Shown: positions 34,027 to 45,740, counted from the stretch's first letter. The stretch: 64,000 nt of DNA from Porphyra umbilicalis (GCA_002049455.2 KV918813.1:124001-188000), one strand, 5' to 3'. Notes: generated by a model from the letters alone, not told the origin. Program-made: numbers and translations.

Positions 34027-35862
34027 AATCCCCTCGCCTTTAGGACAGGGTACTACAGCGCGGCCCCGCAGAACGCCTGGGGTAAGCCACAAAGGTGGCA
34101 CCCTACCCAGACCATCATGTCTAACAGCTGCGAAGTAGTTTTTCACATATTCGGACGACATCCTGTTTCCGAGCAAGAAGAAACCCCACAACAAATATGA
34201 GCTAAATACCATGATGCCGACAGAAGCTCGCACCCAAACCGTTCGGGGCAGACTGTCGGATCCGCCCTCCCCCCCCCCCCCCACGAGCTGCGTCCTCCGC
34301 CATCCCCCACACCTCCCCGATCGCGCGTCGTCCTCGTCCCGTCCGGCCGGATCCGACCAAGTGCACCGCGAAACCTCATCCGACTGTTTGCCCGACGGTT
34401 TGCAGCAGTGAGTTTTCCGCCGCCAGACAACGCACGCAACATTGTGTGCACGACTCCCCACCGGCCCTGGGTGTCGGCCCGTTCCCTTTTCTTTCCATCT
34501 TTTCTTTTTTCTGTGCCTGCGTCGAACACCACCTGATGCAAACATCTCTCGTGGCTGCATCGTCGCCAGCGCCATGCGCTTATGTCTGTCACCGGCGCCC
34601 TTTCCACCATTTTGTTTCCACTCTCGTTCCTGCCTGTCTACATCCAACGTTGTTGATTGTCCCAACACAACAGGTTCAGCCTTCCAGCATTCATGCATTG
34701 CTTGTACGTTGCAGTCGGGTCTGCGTTGTTCGTCGATGGGCGGGAAGTAGAGCGTCGTGGGTATGCCTTTTTGGGGTGGCACCGGCACGGGGCGCGGTGC
34801 TGTGCGGCGCCACCGTTGACGAAACAGCATCTACTTCTCAGCTGTGCAGCACCACTGAACCAACCCTGTCTGTTTTTTTGCCATCGTCAGTGGCATGCAG
34901 TTTTCGACGGCATCCTGTCGGCACACCACCTTCCTTCTGTTTCTCCTCTCTGCATGTCTCTGTCCAATGCTTCTCTCCCATCGTCACAGGTTCTCTCCCA
35001 GCGTCCATCCACAGTTCCTGTACGTCTCGTCTCGGCTGCTCTGCTGGTCGGTGGGTGGCCAGTCGAGGCTTGTGGGTGCGCCTGTTTGGGTTTGCGGCAG
35101 AGTGTGGCGCATTGCTTCATATGCGTTGCTTTGCCCTTTGCGACGACTTTACTGCCAGAGAGCATCAGTCGTGAGCCAGCATGTGACAGCTGTCATCAAC
35201 AGGTCCGACGCGGTTTGAATCCTCGGTCCGCAGCGACTGACCAGCACGTACGTTTCTTTGCACACTTTTCTTGTCAGGTGCTTCTGGCCGTCCGTGACGC
35301 ACTCATGTGCATGTGCTGCGATTGGTTTTCACTTGTGTCTGTGTTTGTGCAATGGTAGGTGCAAACAACTCAGGGTCCAACCTGTTGGCAGGCAAAGGAT
35401 GAGTTCGATGAACAGCGACTTTTGCGGCGGTGGCTGGACGATGGAGAAAGGTTTGTGTGCACTTCTCAAGTCACGGTTGTTGAGATGTGCAGTCGACAGT
35501 GCCAAGCATGGGTCCAGCCAGTATGGCGTGCATATTGCGGTCGTGTGCGGCGTGTATTCTGCTTGCGTGTGTCGTGTGTCGTTTGCACTCGCGTGTTTGG
35601 GGCTCGTTCTCGAGACTGCTTTGTACGCTCACCCATGTCACCTTGTTCTGTCGAGTAAACCGAGTATCTCTGTGACAATTTCTGCATTGCTCTGGTAGAC
35701 CGTTCTGCGGGATTGGCAGTTCTGACCAAGAGAAAGCACTTTTTTGGACACTGGTGTGAAAGAGCTGCCAAGTGGTGCAGTGTACATGGAAGTGTACATG
35801 GCTTGGCTGCAAGACAGTCAAAGATTTATTGCACCACCAGATGACCTGCGCTCCACTCAACG
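34027..35862. other. Unassigned region between DIRS and pogo-like elements
   Basis: No recognisable protein. A poly-C run lies near 34270. Two diverged blocks around 34640-34830 and 34960-35150 resemble each other at ~315-bp spacing (each has a CACAG-GTT word followed by a similar ~150-bp stretch), so part of it is a degenerate duplication. Open frames of 230-240 codons here lack family features and are not called as genes. Confidence 0.4.
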
Positions 35863-37480
35863 TTAGTCCAGAAGCTGCATCAGGTTGGGAATACGGTCCT
35901 CCTCTGCCAGCCAGTCCCGGACGACCGCCAACGCGTCGGGGCTGTCACCATCAATCAGCAAATCGTCGCCCGTCGTTGCGTCCAACTCGTTACTCGTACT
36001 GCCGTTGCCGTGTCCGACGCCCAGGCTGGGTGCATCCCGCAGCATCTAAACAATGCTCTCGGCGGCGCTCTCGGCCGGGGGGTCGTCGGCGACGGGCGAG
36101 TCGCGCAGGAGTCCTTCCAGCACCTCTGTGGCGTCCGCCAGCAAACACTTCGCACGGAGCCAGCACTTGACGATGCTCGAGGCCGGAATCTCGTCGAACG
36201 CCTCCTTAATGATGTGCATGGCATCCAGCACATGCGGGGAGCGCCCTGCCGCCAGCCCTAGGGAACCAGGGCGCGCCAGCGTCTCCACCGCAAGTCTTCG
36301 CGCCTTCTCCTCTGAGAGCTCGTCCATCTGCGCGGGAAAAACGGCCAACTGTCGTGTTGATGAGCCCTTGGTCGCAGGGTTGGTGCTTGGCCGTCGTGTT
36401 GGCCGGGAGCTTCTCCTCACGCAAACCGGTAATTTGGTCCGGCAAGTTGTGGCCGCTCGCGTTGTCCATGATCAGAACTACCGGGCTTGGAGAGAAATCC
36501 CGCAGAGCCGCCATCAAGTCCTCACGCCACTTGCGGAAAACGACCTTGTCCATCCACCCACTGCGCTGGTTGTAGTACTTGATAGGGAGCTCGCCCAGGT
36601 GGCCACGGAAGCATACGGGTGTGGCTGCCGAGCCAATTACAGAGAGGAACTTGAACGTTCCTGTCGCGTTGACACAGAAGATGACCGTGATGCGCGCCTT
36701 GGCGCGTTGCAGGGCGGTGCCGCGAACAGTCCGCGCGTCCCGTGACAGCACATACGACTTGGTGGGGGCCACCTCGTAGAACAGGGCGGCCTCGTCCATG
36801 TTGATGATCAGGGACGGGTGCACTCCCGTCAGCTTCTCGCGTAGCTGTGCCATCTCAATCTCCACGGACGCGGCATCTGCAGTGCCCCCCGCGCCGTGCA
36901 GCCGGACGCTGCGGATGGCATTGCGCTTGCGCCAGCGCTCCACGTAGCCGTTGGAGGCTTGGAAAGAGACGCCCGGGTAGAGGGTGCCAGAGAGCTCGCC
37001 CGCACGTACCTGCAGCGCCAAGCGGGACACCGGCAGGCCTGATCCACGCACGCGGATGAACCAATCAAACAGCGCCCGGTCCACAAGAGGGAACTTGCCA
37101 TCGTGTGCGCACGTGCTCCAATGGGGCACTCCACGCGATGCCGCCGCCCACGTGGACTCCCTGTGCTCGTAGTGACGCGTGACCGTGCGCTTGCTGACGC
37201 CGTACCTGTCAGCCAGGACTGCCGTCGGCACCTTGTCTGCCACTTGCGTGATCAAGAGTAGTCGCTGCTGGATGGAGGTTTTCCCGCGGCGCGCGATGAC
37301 ACGCGCCGCGCCCGGGATGACCGCGCAGGGCCCATAGGCCTGGAGAGCTGCAACAGAAGGCGTGCCAGGCATGCCTGCCGCGGCCGCGCCCGCACGGATA
37401 GAAGAGCCCTCCGTGGCGGGCACAAGAGCCCCACGGAGAGAGGGGCTCACCACACCGCCGTTGGTGGGGTCGGCCTCCAT
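35863..37480 (-). pseudogene. Pogo/Tigger-like (CENP-B type) transposase, frameshifted
   Basis: The chosen ATG is 37478-37480, giving a protein starting MEADPTNGG; an upstream in-frame extension to 37720 has no family content. A helix-turn-helix is seen (SIQQRLLLITQVADKVPTAV, then DRYGVSKRTVTRHY), then a second DNA-binding block. The DDE-fold core has Asp229 in INMDEAALFY, Asp339 in LIMDNASGHNLP and Asp370 in HQPCDQG, a D..D(30)D layout typical of pogo elements. Just after CDQGLINT, near 36350, homology moves to another frame; that frame meets a TAG at 36046-36048 and stays open afterwards to 35863. At least one frameshift and one stop therefore break the gene. No TIR pair enclosing it was found, though TIR elements of pogo type lie next to it. 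Confidence 0.85.
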
Positions 37481-37902
37481 TGTCGTGGTAGGAAGAGATG
37501 CACCAGGGGTATTGAGGTGTCGGGGGCGCGTAGGGGGGGTTGCGGTGTGGAGAATAGCGGGGTGGAACAAGATCGGGTCAGCGCGGTACGGACGGTCAGC
37601 TGTCGAGAGCGTGCGCAGTGACGTCGCTGGTTCGTGGGCGTGCTCCCTGCGTTTGACAGAAGCGGGGTGGCTGCTGGGGGCCGCCTGTCGGCCACACAGC
37701 GGCCGTCGCTCGCCGTCCACAGGTCTCTGGCGGCCGCTTGCCGGCAGCAGAAATCTCCGAATAAGCTCCCATGACGACTAAAGTATATTAAAATCCTTAA
37801 ACTATGTACCAACGTCCTAAATATTCGAGCAACAAGACACATGACATCAAGGAACGGAGGCCGTTTGCGGAGTCATTTGTAGGGGCTACTTGCTCTGGAC
37901 CC

Positions 37903-37936
37903 ACTCGAAGATTGTCCTTCGGGACAATCTTCGAGT
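37903..37936. repeat. Perfect 15-bp hairpin with TTCG loop
   Basis: ACTCGAAGATTGTCC, loop TTCG, then the exact reverse complement. UUCG is an exceptionally stable RNA tetraloop. It sits 25 bp outside the MITE starting at 37961. Confidence 0.9.
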
Positions 37937-37960
37937 GCGACGAACTGCGGGGCGGCCCTG

Positions 37961-38457
37961 TACAGTGCATTCTCGTTATAACGTCCACGGATACAAGAGA
38001 CTTATGCGAAACAAAACCGAAGTTGGCGTAGATCATATGCGCGCTGGGTAACAAATTGAGGCGCCAGATGCCGTTCAAAAGCCATGGCTTCTGGAGCGGA
38101 CCGCCTCTGGCAGTTCCAAATTTGGTGGTGCGGGGCCTGGTGGTGTGGGACAGTTCGGCTCCATATCAGACAATGTGAGGACGGAGTGAGCCGACAGGTA
38201 ACGGTCTCAGGATTCTGACCGAGAAAAGGCGCTGGGGCAGTGGGGGACGATGCCAGATAATTAATTATCATCGTGACAACGCCCTTCACGGTCCAATCGC
38301 ACGCGACAACACTGAAAGGAAGCCTCGAAAGCCGAGCCGCCGCAGCATAGTTCGAAGGCTTCAAATCTCTTCAGCGAATCGGATACAAGCGACTTTAAAC
38401 TTCAATCTGGCAGATTTATGTGAATCAGGGTGGACGTTATAACGAGAATGCACTGTA
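37961..38457. mobile_element. Pogo/Tigger-type MITE, TA-flanked, TIR starting CAGTGCATTCTCG
   Basis: TACAGTGCATTCTCGTTATA and the next eight bases (37961-37988) recur exactly in inverse at 38430-38457. Reading TA as the target duplication leaves 26-bp TIRs beginning CAGT, with a CTCGTTATAACG core like known Tigger termini. The ~0.5-kb interior has no supported ORF. The pogo-like transposase at 35.9-37.5 kb is a plausible relative of its mobiliser. Confidence 0.85.
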
Positions 38458-39260
38458 ACCAGGGGTCTTCAAGCGTACCCATTTCAGGGTAGCGATGCGT
38501 ATTCGGTATGATCCATGGCTAGCGTCCGCGTAGGTCGAGCGCGAGAGGCCAGGTTCAAGCGTACTTTCTGGTTGGGGGGGGCGGGGGGGGGGGGGAGCTG
38601 CCCCATGTGCCGCCAACCGTGGGTGGTGGGTGGGGGGGTGGGGGGGAGGAGGGGGGGGGGGGGAGCGCCAATGGGGACGACAGGCGACGGCGGTGGCGGC
38701 GGCGCGTGCGCGTCGGACGCGCGTCGGGTCGGCGCCTGTCGCCGTGGTGCCGGCCGGGCGGCGGTCGCGGCGGCGGCGGCGGCGGGCCCGACCGGCCCGC
38801 CCGCCCGCCGCGGGCGCTCGGGGGGTGGCGCCGTCGTCCGCCGCTCGGGTGGGGGGTGGGTGGCGCCGCCGCGCCGACGCGGCGCGCCGGCAGCGGGCGG
38901 GCGGCGGCGGCCGCGGCGGCGGCGACGTCGCCCGCGGGGGACCCCGCGGGCGCGCGGCGGGCGACGCGGTGCGGACGCCGCCGCCGCCGCCGCCGCCGCC
39001 GACGCCGACGCTGCCGGCGGCCCGTCGCCGTGGCGGTCGGGCGGCGGTCGACGGCGCGGCGGCTGGGGGTGGGTGGCGCGGCCGCGGGGGTGGGGGGGGG
39101 GGGGGGGGGGGCGAGCGGCGCTCGTGGGGTCGCGGCCGTGGCCGACGCGCGGGCTGGGGGGGGAGAGCGAGGGGGACCCCCGTGGGGGGGCGGGCGGAGA
39201 GGGGAACCCCGGCCGGTGGCGGCCGCCGCACGGCCGCCGCGGCCGCGCAGTGGTGCGTAT
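38458..39260. repeat. GC-rich low-complexity block with poly-G and CCG microsatellite
   Basis: Mostly G and C, with a G run near 39089-39112 and a (CCG)n stretch near 38968-39005. Long frames are open on both strands at once with Pro/Arg/Gly/Ala content only, so none is called as a gene. Confidence 0.75.
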
Positions 39261-39960
39261 CGTGTGTTCACGCGCAAACGCGTTTTTCTTGTAAAAAGCT
39301 CCGAAACCCCCTCCGCAAGGCCCTCCGCAAGGATGTCGATTTGTGGAAGAACTGTAGAGGAACTGCGGGAGAGGCCGCAAGAGTTGGTGGTTTACATTTC
39401 ACGGGGTGACCCACAGGTTGGTGCAGATAAAATCTCTAGCTGTCAACAGCGACACGGAGCCAATCGCCATGACGGCTAAGGGTCTCCATGATCCAATCGT
39501 CAATCAAAATCGACCGCGTCACCGCATGTGTGGCTGTTGTTGGCCAGCTGCGCAGGCTGTTGACTGCTGGGAGATTGTCAATGCCTATGGCGTAAGCGAC
39601 ATGGTCCTTCTACAGCTAGGCCTCCTCCGTAAGATGCTGACGTCGCACCTATTTGCGACGTGCAGGGACGCGGCGACCGGGCTGAGGGATGGCTATGGCC
39701 GTGCTCAGCGCCTCGAGACGGTTCGAATGGTATAAAGTTGACAAACCGGACAACGCGCTCTTCCGCTGCGCAAATTGTTGTGGGCGAAATCGCCGTTTAT
39801 GGCTACATGCAGGCCGGTCCGCAAGATTGTTACGGAGCTTTTTACAAGAATTGCGCGTTTGCGCGTCAACACAGGATAAGCACCACTGCGCCGGCCGGGA
39901 GACACGCGCAGGAGTTGCGGTGCAGACAAGAACTGCAGTCGGGCCCGCCGCGGAGCAGCG
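39261..39960. other. Moderate-GC segment without a recognised gene
   Basis: Base composition returns to normal between two GC-rich blocks. A frame of about 110 codons near 39406-39735 has no family features. Nothing further can be supported. Confidence 0.4.
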
Positions 39961-41040
39961 CCGAGCCCCTTCTTTTCATCGTGCACGCGGCGGCGGCGCG
40001 CCGCCGCGCCGCCCGCCGCCCGCCCGCCCGACGGCGGCTGCGTCAGCCGTCGCACCCCCCCCCCCCCCCGTCGCCGCCGCACCCCCCCCCCCCCCCCCCC
40101 CCCTCCCCCCCCCCGTCCCCCCCCCACACCCGCCGCCGTCCCCCCCACCCCCATGGCCACCGCTGTAGCCGCCGCTGTAGCCGCCGCTGTAACCGCCGCT
40201 GTAGCCGCCGCTGTAGCCGCCGCCCGTGGCCCAGCGGGAGGCCTTTTTGGTCGTCGCCCCATCGCCGCCGCTGCCGCCGCCGCCTGCCGCGGCGCGGCGG
40301 CGGGCGGCGGCGGCGCGCACGCGGGCAATCAGCTTCATGGTCGGTCGGGCGGGGGGGGGCGTCACGGCGCGCTGCGGGGGGGGTGAGGGGGGTGGCCGCC
40401 GCCGGCGGTGGCGGTGGGATGTGTCGGGGGCGTCACAAGCACGTTGCCACGTCGGGGGTGGCGGGCGGGGTCGGCGGTCGGGAGATTGCCGCGCGGGGTG
40501 GGTGGTCGGGAGGTGGCCGGGCGGGGCCGGCGATCGGGGGGGCGCCAAGCGGTTGACACTCCCCGAGCGAGGGTCTACCAGCGGCCGCGCGGGGTCGGTA
40601 GACGTTGTCGAGGTTGGCGACAGGAGGCACGCTGCTTGTGTCTGGCCCTTTTGCTCAACACACCGCCGCGGGGGTGCCGCTCTTATGCACGCGGCCGCCG
40701 CCGCTCGTCGGCCGCGGCGGCGCGGGCGCGCGGGGCACCACGGGGTTCGCCGCAGCCCGCCGCGGGCGCCCCGTCCGCCGCGGCCTCGCTGCGCGCGCCG
40801 GCCCCCCCCACCCGTCCCGCAGGGGGGTGGTCGACCGCACGAGGACCGCACCGGCGCGCCGCGGCGGCCGCCCACGAGGACTGGGGTGGGCGGTCGGGGG
40901 GTTGGCACAGTGCCACCCGACGAGGGTCGGTGGGTTGGTACAATGCCACCCGACGAGGGTCGGTGGGGGCTGTTTTGGGGGCGCGAGGGCGGCGTCGGGC
41001 AGGCAACGGGCAGCGTTGTGCTGTACTGAGGCAGTATTTC
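39961..41040. repeat. GC-rich low-complexity block with 12-bp GCTGTAGCCGCC microsatellite
   Basis: C runs at 40056-40120 lead into five to six copies of a 12-bp unit at about 40156-40224. On the minus strand this reads GGYS tetrapeptides within an open Gly-rich frame, but adjacent frames are equally open. Short duplicated words such as CCACCCGACGAGGGTCGG recur near 40912 and 40948. Confidence 0.65.
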
Positions 41041-41048
41041 AGATCTAT

Positions 41049-41079
41049 CCCCACCCAACCGAAAATCGGTTGGGTGGGG
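41049..41079. repeat. Perfect 14-bp hairpin with AAA loop
   Basis: CCCCACCCAACCGA at 41049-41062, AAA, and the exact reverse complement at 41066-41079. Confidence 0.9.
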
Positions 41080-42698
41080 GGGCTAGGAGGGAAGGATGGC
41101 ACCTGGTGCACCCACGTGGCACCCCGGGCCCGGACGATCGGGACAGCGCCCAGCCGCGCCCGGCTCAGGGACGTACTTGAGCGTGGATGTGGCCAGTCCA
41201 CCCTGGTATACTTACCGCGTCTGGCATCATTTGGTCCTTGACAATGTAGTATCTCATCCAGAAGGGCACCCCGTCGATTGTGTAAGGAAAAATCGTCGTG
41301 TGGGCCGTTTGCAACGCCTCAGAGCACTGTAGTTCAAACCAAATCACAATCAAGTCGCCTCAGTACAGTCATTATTCGGTTATATCCATCGCCATTTGTT
41401 TACAGTTGCGGATAGTACTTAGGTTCCTCTGGCTCGACTTGCGATCGGCTGCCATGAGGTCATTTCAATACTACTGGGAAGAAAGAGAAGTACGAAAGAG
41501 AGCATTTACGGTGAACTCGGACGAGATAAAATCCAATTTTACTTGCCTTCGCAGAACCTGATCACGCAAGAGTGTGCCTCGTACCAACCCACCATGCCCC
41601 ATCACTCTTCATCGTCCGCACCAGCCAAAACCACGTCAACCTTCACATCGATGGCCTCAACATTGGTCTCAGCCACCACCCAGCGACGCATCACCTGCGC
41701 ATGGTCTTCACCGCTTACACTCTCGCCCTACGGGAAAAACCGGGCGGAAAGCCGGCATCTCCTAACAGAAACCGGCATACTCGACTCACTATTCCGGTTT
41801 TGTGGCACCCGCTGGGGATCGACTGTCGGCCACCGCGCACCGCCGCTCACCGTCGCCTGCTGCTCCCCACCTCCCATTTCATTGGACAAGGAGAGGGGCT
41901 CAACAAGGGCCGTCAAGTGGGGGTGGCCCCGAGGACATGAGGGTGACCCCGAGGCCAGCCCCTGCGACGGTCGCTCAGCCTGAACTTGAGAACCACGACG
42001 CCCCATCGAGACACACCATCCGTCCATCACGCCCCCCCCACAACCCCCCCCTCCCCTCCTGAGCTCATTCTTCCACCGCTCGCCTCCCCACTGCTGTAGC
42101 CGCGCGCACGCGGCCAAGCGCGCGGACGGCGCACCGCGCCAACGGCGCGGGACGGGACGGCGGGCTGACGGGCGTGGCGGCGCGGACGGCGGGCGACGGC
42201 GGGTGGAGGGTTGAGTAACTGAAGGGCGCGCTCTCTCTCTCCTTTCTTGCTTCCCCCCTGTCCCCCAACGTCCTTGCTTCTCGCTGCCCCTCTGCTCCCC
42301 TCGGTGTTTTTCTCCCCCGCTTCCATGTTGGACCAGGACCATCGGCACGTGTCTCTGCTTCTTATCTGCTTTGCATCTTTACCCTCTCTTTGGTCGGCAC
42401 GTTGCCGACCCGGGATCCGCGTATGGACCCAATTGCTCATGCTCAAGGTAAACGTTACGTTGTTGGCCGTATTTGGGGAATGAAAATTTGGAATATTCAC
42501 GGATCGGTACAATTTGAGATCCTGTCCAGGGCCGTGCACCAGCCTGTGGTTTGGATGCAACGACGCTCTCCATCCCTATTGGTCGATAATGAAATGAACG
42601 GATAAGAGTGACAGAGCTCTGCCGCAGTCCCTCGTTTCTGCGGTCCTCATGAGCCCAGGTATGCCGCTTTTTTGCCGTGAGGAGGTCTCAGACACCGG

Positions 42699-43025
42699 TC
42701 ATTGTCTCACTGATGCCGTTTTTTTCCGGAATACTTGGGTCCCCTGAAGGGCCCTGTGGTGCGTCCCAAACTTGATGAAACCGGCATAGTTCTCGATAGG
42801 AGTATGCCTGTTTTTGACTCCGGCTTTTCCCGTAGGGTCGAACTCGCACTGCAGCGTCGTGTTGGCCATCATGGCTACTAGAGAAGACACGTCCAAGTTT
42901 TTGTTGTCAGCAACAGGCTGAACGTCATCAGGCTGGCGTCTGAGCTCAGTGTTGGCCCTGTTGGGCAGGCAGTCCGCCTTCAGGCAGACCGGCGGGCAAT
43001 CTGCGCGGGCAACATTGCGTTCCAT
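42699..43025 (-). CDS. Hypothetical small ORF inside TIR element
   Basis: A 108-codon frame of balanced composition, including SLVAMMANTTLQCEFDPTG, lies in the AT-richer part of the 41.36-43.34 kb element. No family is recognised. It is listed because its composition is ordinary, unlike the GC-driven open frames nearby; it may be a remnant or chance. Confidence 0.2.
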   Translation of the reverse strand: MERNVARADCPPVCLKADCLPNRANTELRRQPDDVQPVADNKNLDVSSLVAMMANTTLQCEFDPTGKAGVKNRHTPIENYAGFIKFGTHHRALQGTQVFRKKTASVRQ

Positions 43026-43156
43026 TCCTGCAGGATGAGCTAGGATTTGTGTAAGTTGATCCTACCTGAGAATAAGTTCGAAAGGTCGACCATAAATGTG
43101 ATTGCAGTCCACATTCCCCGTTTTCTCGGCGCCTGTGGTGCGTTCTTCGGCCCGGT

Positions 43157-43292
43157 TACAGCCGTTCTCTCAAAAACCTCGCACGCCAACTGTTGCACCA
43201 CTCTGACAAATCGGCCTCTGCGACCCCGTGAAGGCCGATTTGTCAGAGTGGTGCAACAGTTGGCGTGCGAGGTTTTTGAGAGAACGGCTGTA
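43157..43292. repeat. Perfect 61-bp inverted repeat with 14-base loop
   Basis: Bases 43157-43217 are exactly complementary to 43232-43292, with a loop at 43218-43231. Next to it TATATCCAC-T-GTGGATATA (43291-43309) forms a second hairpin. Transcription would give a long perfect stem-loop. Perfect arms imply recent origin or a sequencing fold-back. Confidence 0.95.
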
Positions 43293-43559
43293 TATCCACT
43301 GTGGATATAACCGGGACGGATTTAACCGAATAATGACTGTACGCTCGACTGAAGGGGGTCCCTTACAGCAGCGGTCGGCCCGCCCCGGGTGGAATGTGGT
43401 CGGGATTCAAATGCAAGGTCGGATGGAAAGTGCAACAATGGGGAATGACGACCAGAGGCTGGAGAATAGATCGTTACAACGTTCCTGCGAGCTGGGCATC
43501 ATCACATCATTCACAGTGCTGGAACCACATTTCCATGTCACATGTCCCACCAGCTGGGC

Positions 43560-45740
43560 ATGATGCCGGCCGCCCCCGCTGTACGGGAGCTACCCGCGGC
43601 GCGTGCATGCCTACCGCCACCCCCGCAGCGGCTGCCGCTGCACCTCGCTGCCCCCCTCGCAGCGGTTGTCGCTGTCCCCAGCTGCCTTCGTCCCCCGCTT
43701 CCAGTTTCTCTGGCTGCCGCCGCCTCCGCGGCGCGGCCGCTCCAGGCTGCCGCCGCCGCCGCCCCCGGCTGCCACCGCCGCCCCCCCACAGCCACCGCCG
43801 CCCCCCCCAGCTACCCTTGCCCCCGGCTCTCGGCAACGCCGGGTGCCGCCGCCGTCCCCTCTGGCTGGCCTCGTCACCGCCCCTGGCCGCCACCGCCCCC
43901 AGCTGCTGCCGCCGCGGGCTGCCGCCCCCGGCCGACGCGGTGCCTGGCGGCCGCCGCCGCCGCCCCTGTCTGCCACCGCCGCCCCTTTCTGCCGCCGCCG
44001 CCCTCCCCGGCTATCACCGCCGCCACCACCGCCCCCGGCCACCGCCGCCGCCGCCCCGGGCTACCACCGCTGCCCCGGATGCCTCCAGCCGCCGCCGCCC
44101 CTGTCTGGCGTCGCCGCCGCCCTGGGCTGCCGCCGCCGCCGCCCCCGGCCGCCGCCGCCGCCACCCCTAGTCGCCGCCGCCGTCACCCCGGGCTGCCACC
44201 GCCGCCGCCGCTGCCCCTGGCCGCCGCCGCCCCTGCCTGGTGCCGCCGCCGCCCCCGGCCGCCGCCGCCGCCACCCCGAGTCACCGCCGCCGTCGGCACC
44301 GCCCGCTGCCGCTGCCGCCCCTGCCTACCGCCGCCCCCGCCCCTGGTCGCCGCCGCCGCCGCTCCCAGCTGTCTCCGCCGCCGCCCCCGGCCGCAGCCGC
44401 CGCTGCCCCCGGCCGCCACCGACGCCGTCCGCGGCTGCCGCCACCGCCGGCCGCTGTGGGCGCCACCGCCGCCCCCTGCCGCCGTCGTCCCTGCATGCCG
44501 CCGCTGCCGCTACCTCTTGCTGCCGCCGTTCCTGCCCGCCGCTGCCGCCCCCAGCCGCCACCGCCGCCCCCGGCCGGTACGGCTGCTGCCCACGACCACC
44601 GTCGCCCCCTCCCCCGGCGGCTTCTGCCGCCGCCCCCGGCGGCTGCAAACGCATCCCCCGGCCGCTGCTACCGCCCCGGCCGCTGCCTCCACCGCGGCTA
44701 CCCCCTGCCGTCGCCGCCACCGGCCGCCGCCGCCGCCGCCTCCGGCCGCCGCCGCTATCGTTGCCGGCCGCTCCCTTAGCTGCCCCGGGCTGTCGCCACC
44801 GCCGTCCTCGGGGGCGGCCGACGCCGCCCTCTGCAGCCGCCGCCCTAGAATGCCGCCGCCGCTGCCCCCATCCTCCACCGCCGCTGCCCCAGGCCGCCGC
44901 CGCCCCTGCATGCCGCCGCCGTCTCTCCCGGCCGCCGCCGCCCCCAGCCGCTGCCGCCAATGCCGCCTCCCCCTGCCTTCACCGCCACCAGCCGCCGCCG
45001 CGTCCGCCCCCAGCCGCTGCCGCCGCCGCCCCCAGCCGCTGCTACCGCCGCCCCCAGCCGCTGCCGCCGACGCTCCATGCGGCTGCCGCCACAGCCCCCG
45101 GCAGCTGCCGCCGCCACCCCCGGCCGCTGCCCCCGCTCCCGGCGGCTACTGCCGCCCCCGGCCGCTGCCGCCGCCGCCCTCGGCTGCTGCCGCCGCCCAC
45201 CCCGGCCGCCGCCGCCGCAACCCCCGGCCGCTGGCGCAGCCGCCCCCGGCTTCTGCCGCGACAGCCGCCGCCTCCTGCCGTCGCCGCCATCACCCGACGC
45301 CGCCGCCGCCCCCGGCGAATGCCGCAGCCACCCCCAGCGGCCGCTGCCGCCGCCAGTGGCGGCTGCTGCACCGCCCCCAGCATCCGGCCGCAGCGGCGAC
45401 CGCCGCCGCCCCCTGTCGCCACCGCCCTTGCATGCCGCCGCTGGCGCTCGCTGCCGCCGGTCTCCCCAGACGCTGCCGCCACTACCACCGCGCGCTGCCG
45501 TCGCTGGTACAGGCCGCCACCGCCGGCACCCCCGGCCGCCGTTGCCGCCGCCCCCGGCGGCCGCCGCCGCCGCCCCCTACCACGGCCGCCCTTGGATGCC
45601 GCCGCCGCCGCTCGCCGCGGCCGCCGTCGCCGCCTGCTGCCACCGCCGCCCTTTTCTGCCACCGCAGCCACCCCCAACCGCCATCGCCGCCGCCCCCTGC
45701 CGCCTCCGTGCCTGCATGCCGCCGCCACCGCCTGGTGACT
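43560..45740. repeat. GCC/CCG-rich minisatellite, about 2.2 kb
   Basis: Dense CCGCCGCCCCCGGC-type sequence. Translated in the frame opening at 43542, a loose unit of about 20-22 codons recurs (a run of Ala, a basic HRRRRP-like block, then a Pro run), some 35 times. All three forward frames are open or nearly so, with Pro/Arg/Ala only, and the minus strand is also open. A repeat is supported; a protein is not. Confidence 0.75.

Larger units (their letters stand above)
41364..43341. mobile_element. TA-flanked TIR element (pogo/Tigger-like ends), 1.98 kb
   Basis: TACAGTCATTATTCGGTTA followed by TATCC begins at 41364; its near-exact inverse (one mismatch in ~24) ends at 43341. Removing TA leaves TIRs starting CAGTCATTATTCGG, a pogo-type end different from the 37961 MITE. 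The interior has no recognisable transposase, so it is probably a non-autonomous or decayed copy. It includes the 61-bp hairpin at 43157-43292 just inside the right end. Confidence 0.65.

Noticed and set aside
35190-35235. B-box-like GGTTTGAATCC, considered as a tRNA
   Set aside because: No matching acceptor or anticodon stems could be placed around it.
34446-35358. Two overlapping ~240-codon frames
   Set aside because: No family features, unusual Cys/Ser/Phe content from C/T-rich sequence, and CAG-GT words suggesting introns could not be assembled into a consistent gene.
38484-39479. Frames of 240-300 codons in the G-rich block
   Set aside because: Open on both strands in most registers with low-complexity content, as expected for a block with very high GC.
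39976-41058. Gly-rich minus-strand frame with GGYS repeats
   Set aside because: The 12-bp microsatellite alone explains the repeats. Neighbouring frames are equally open and nothing else in the product is recognisable.
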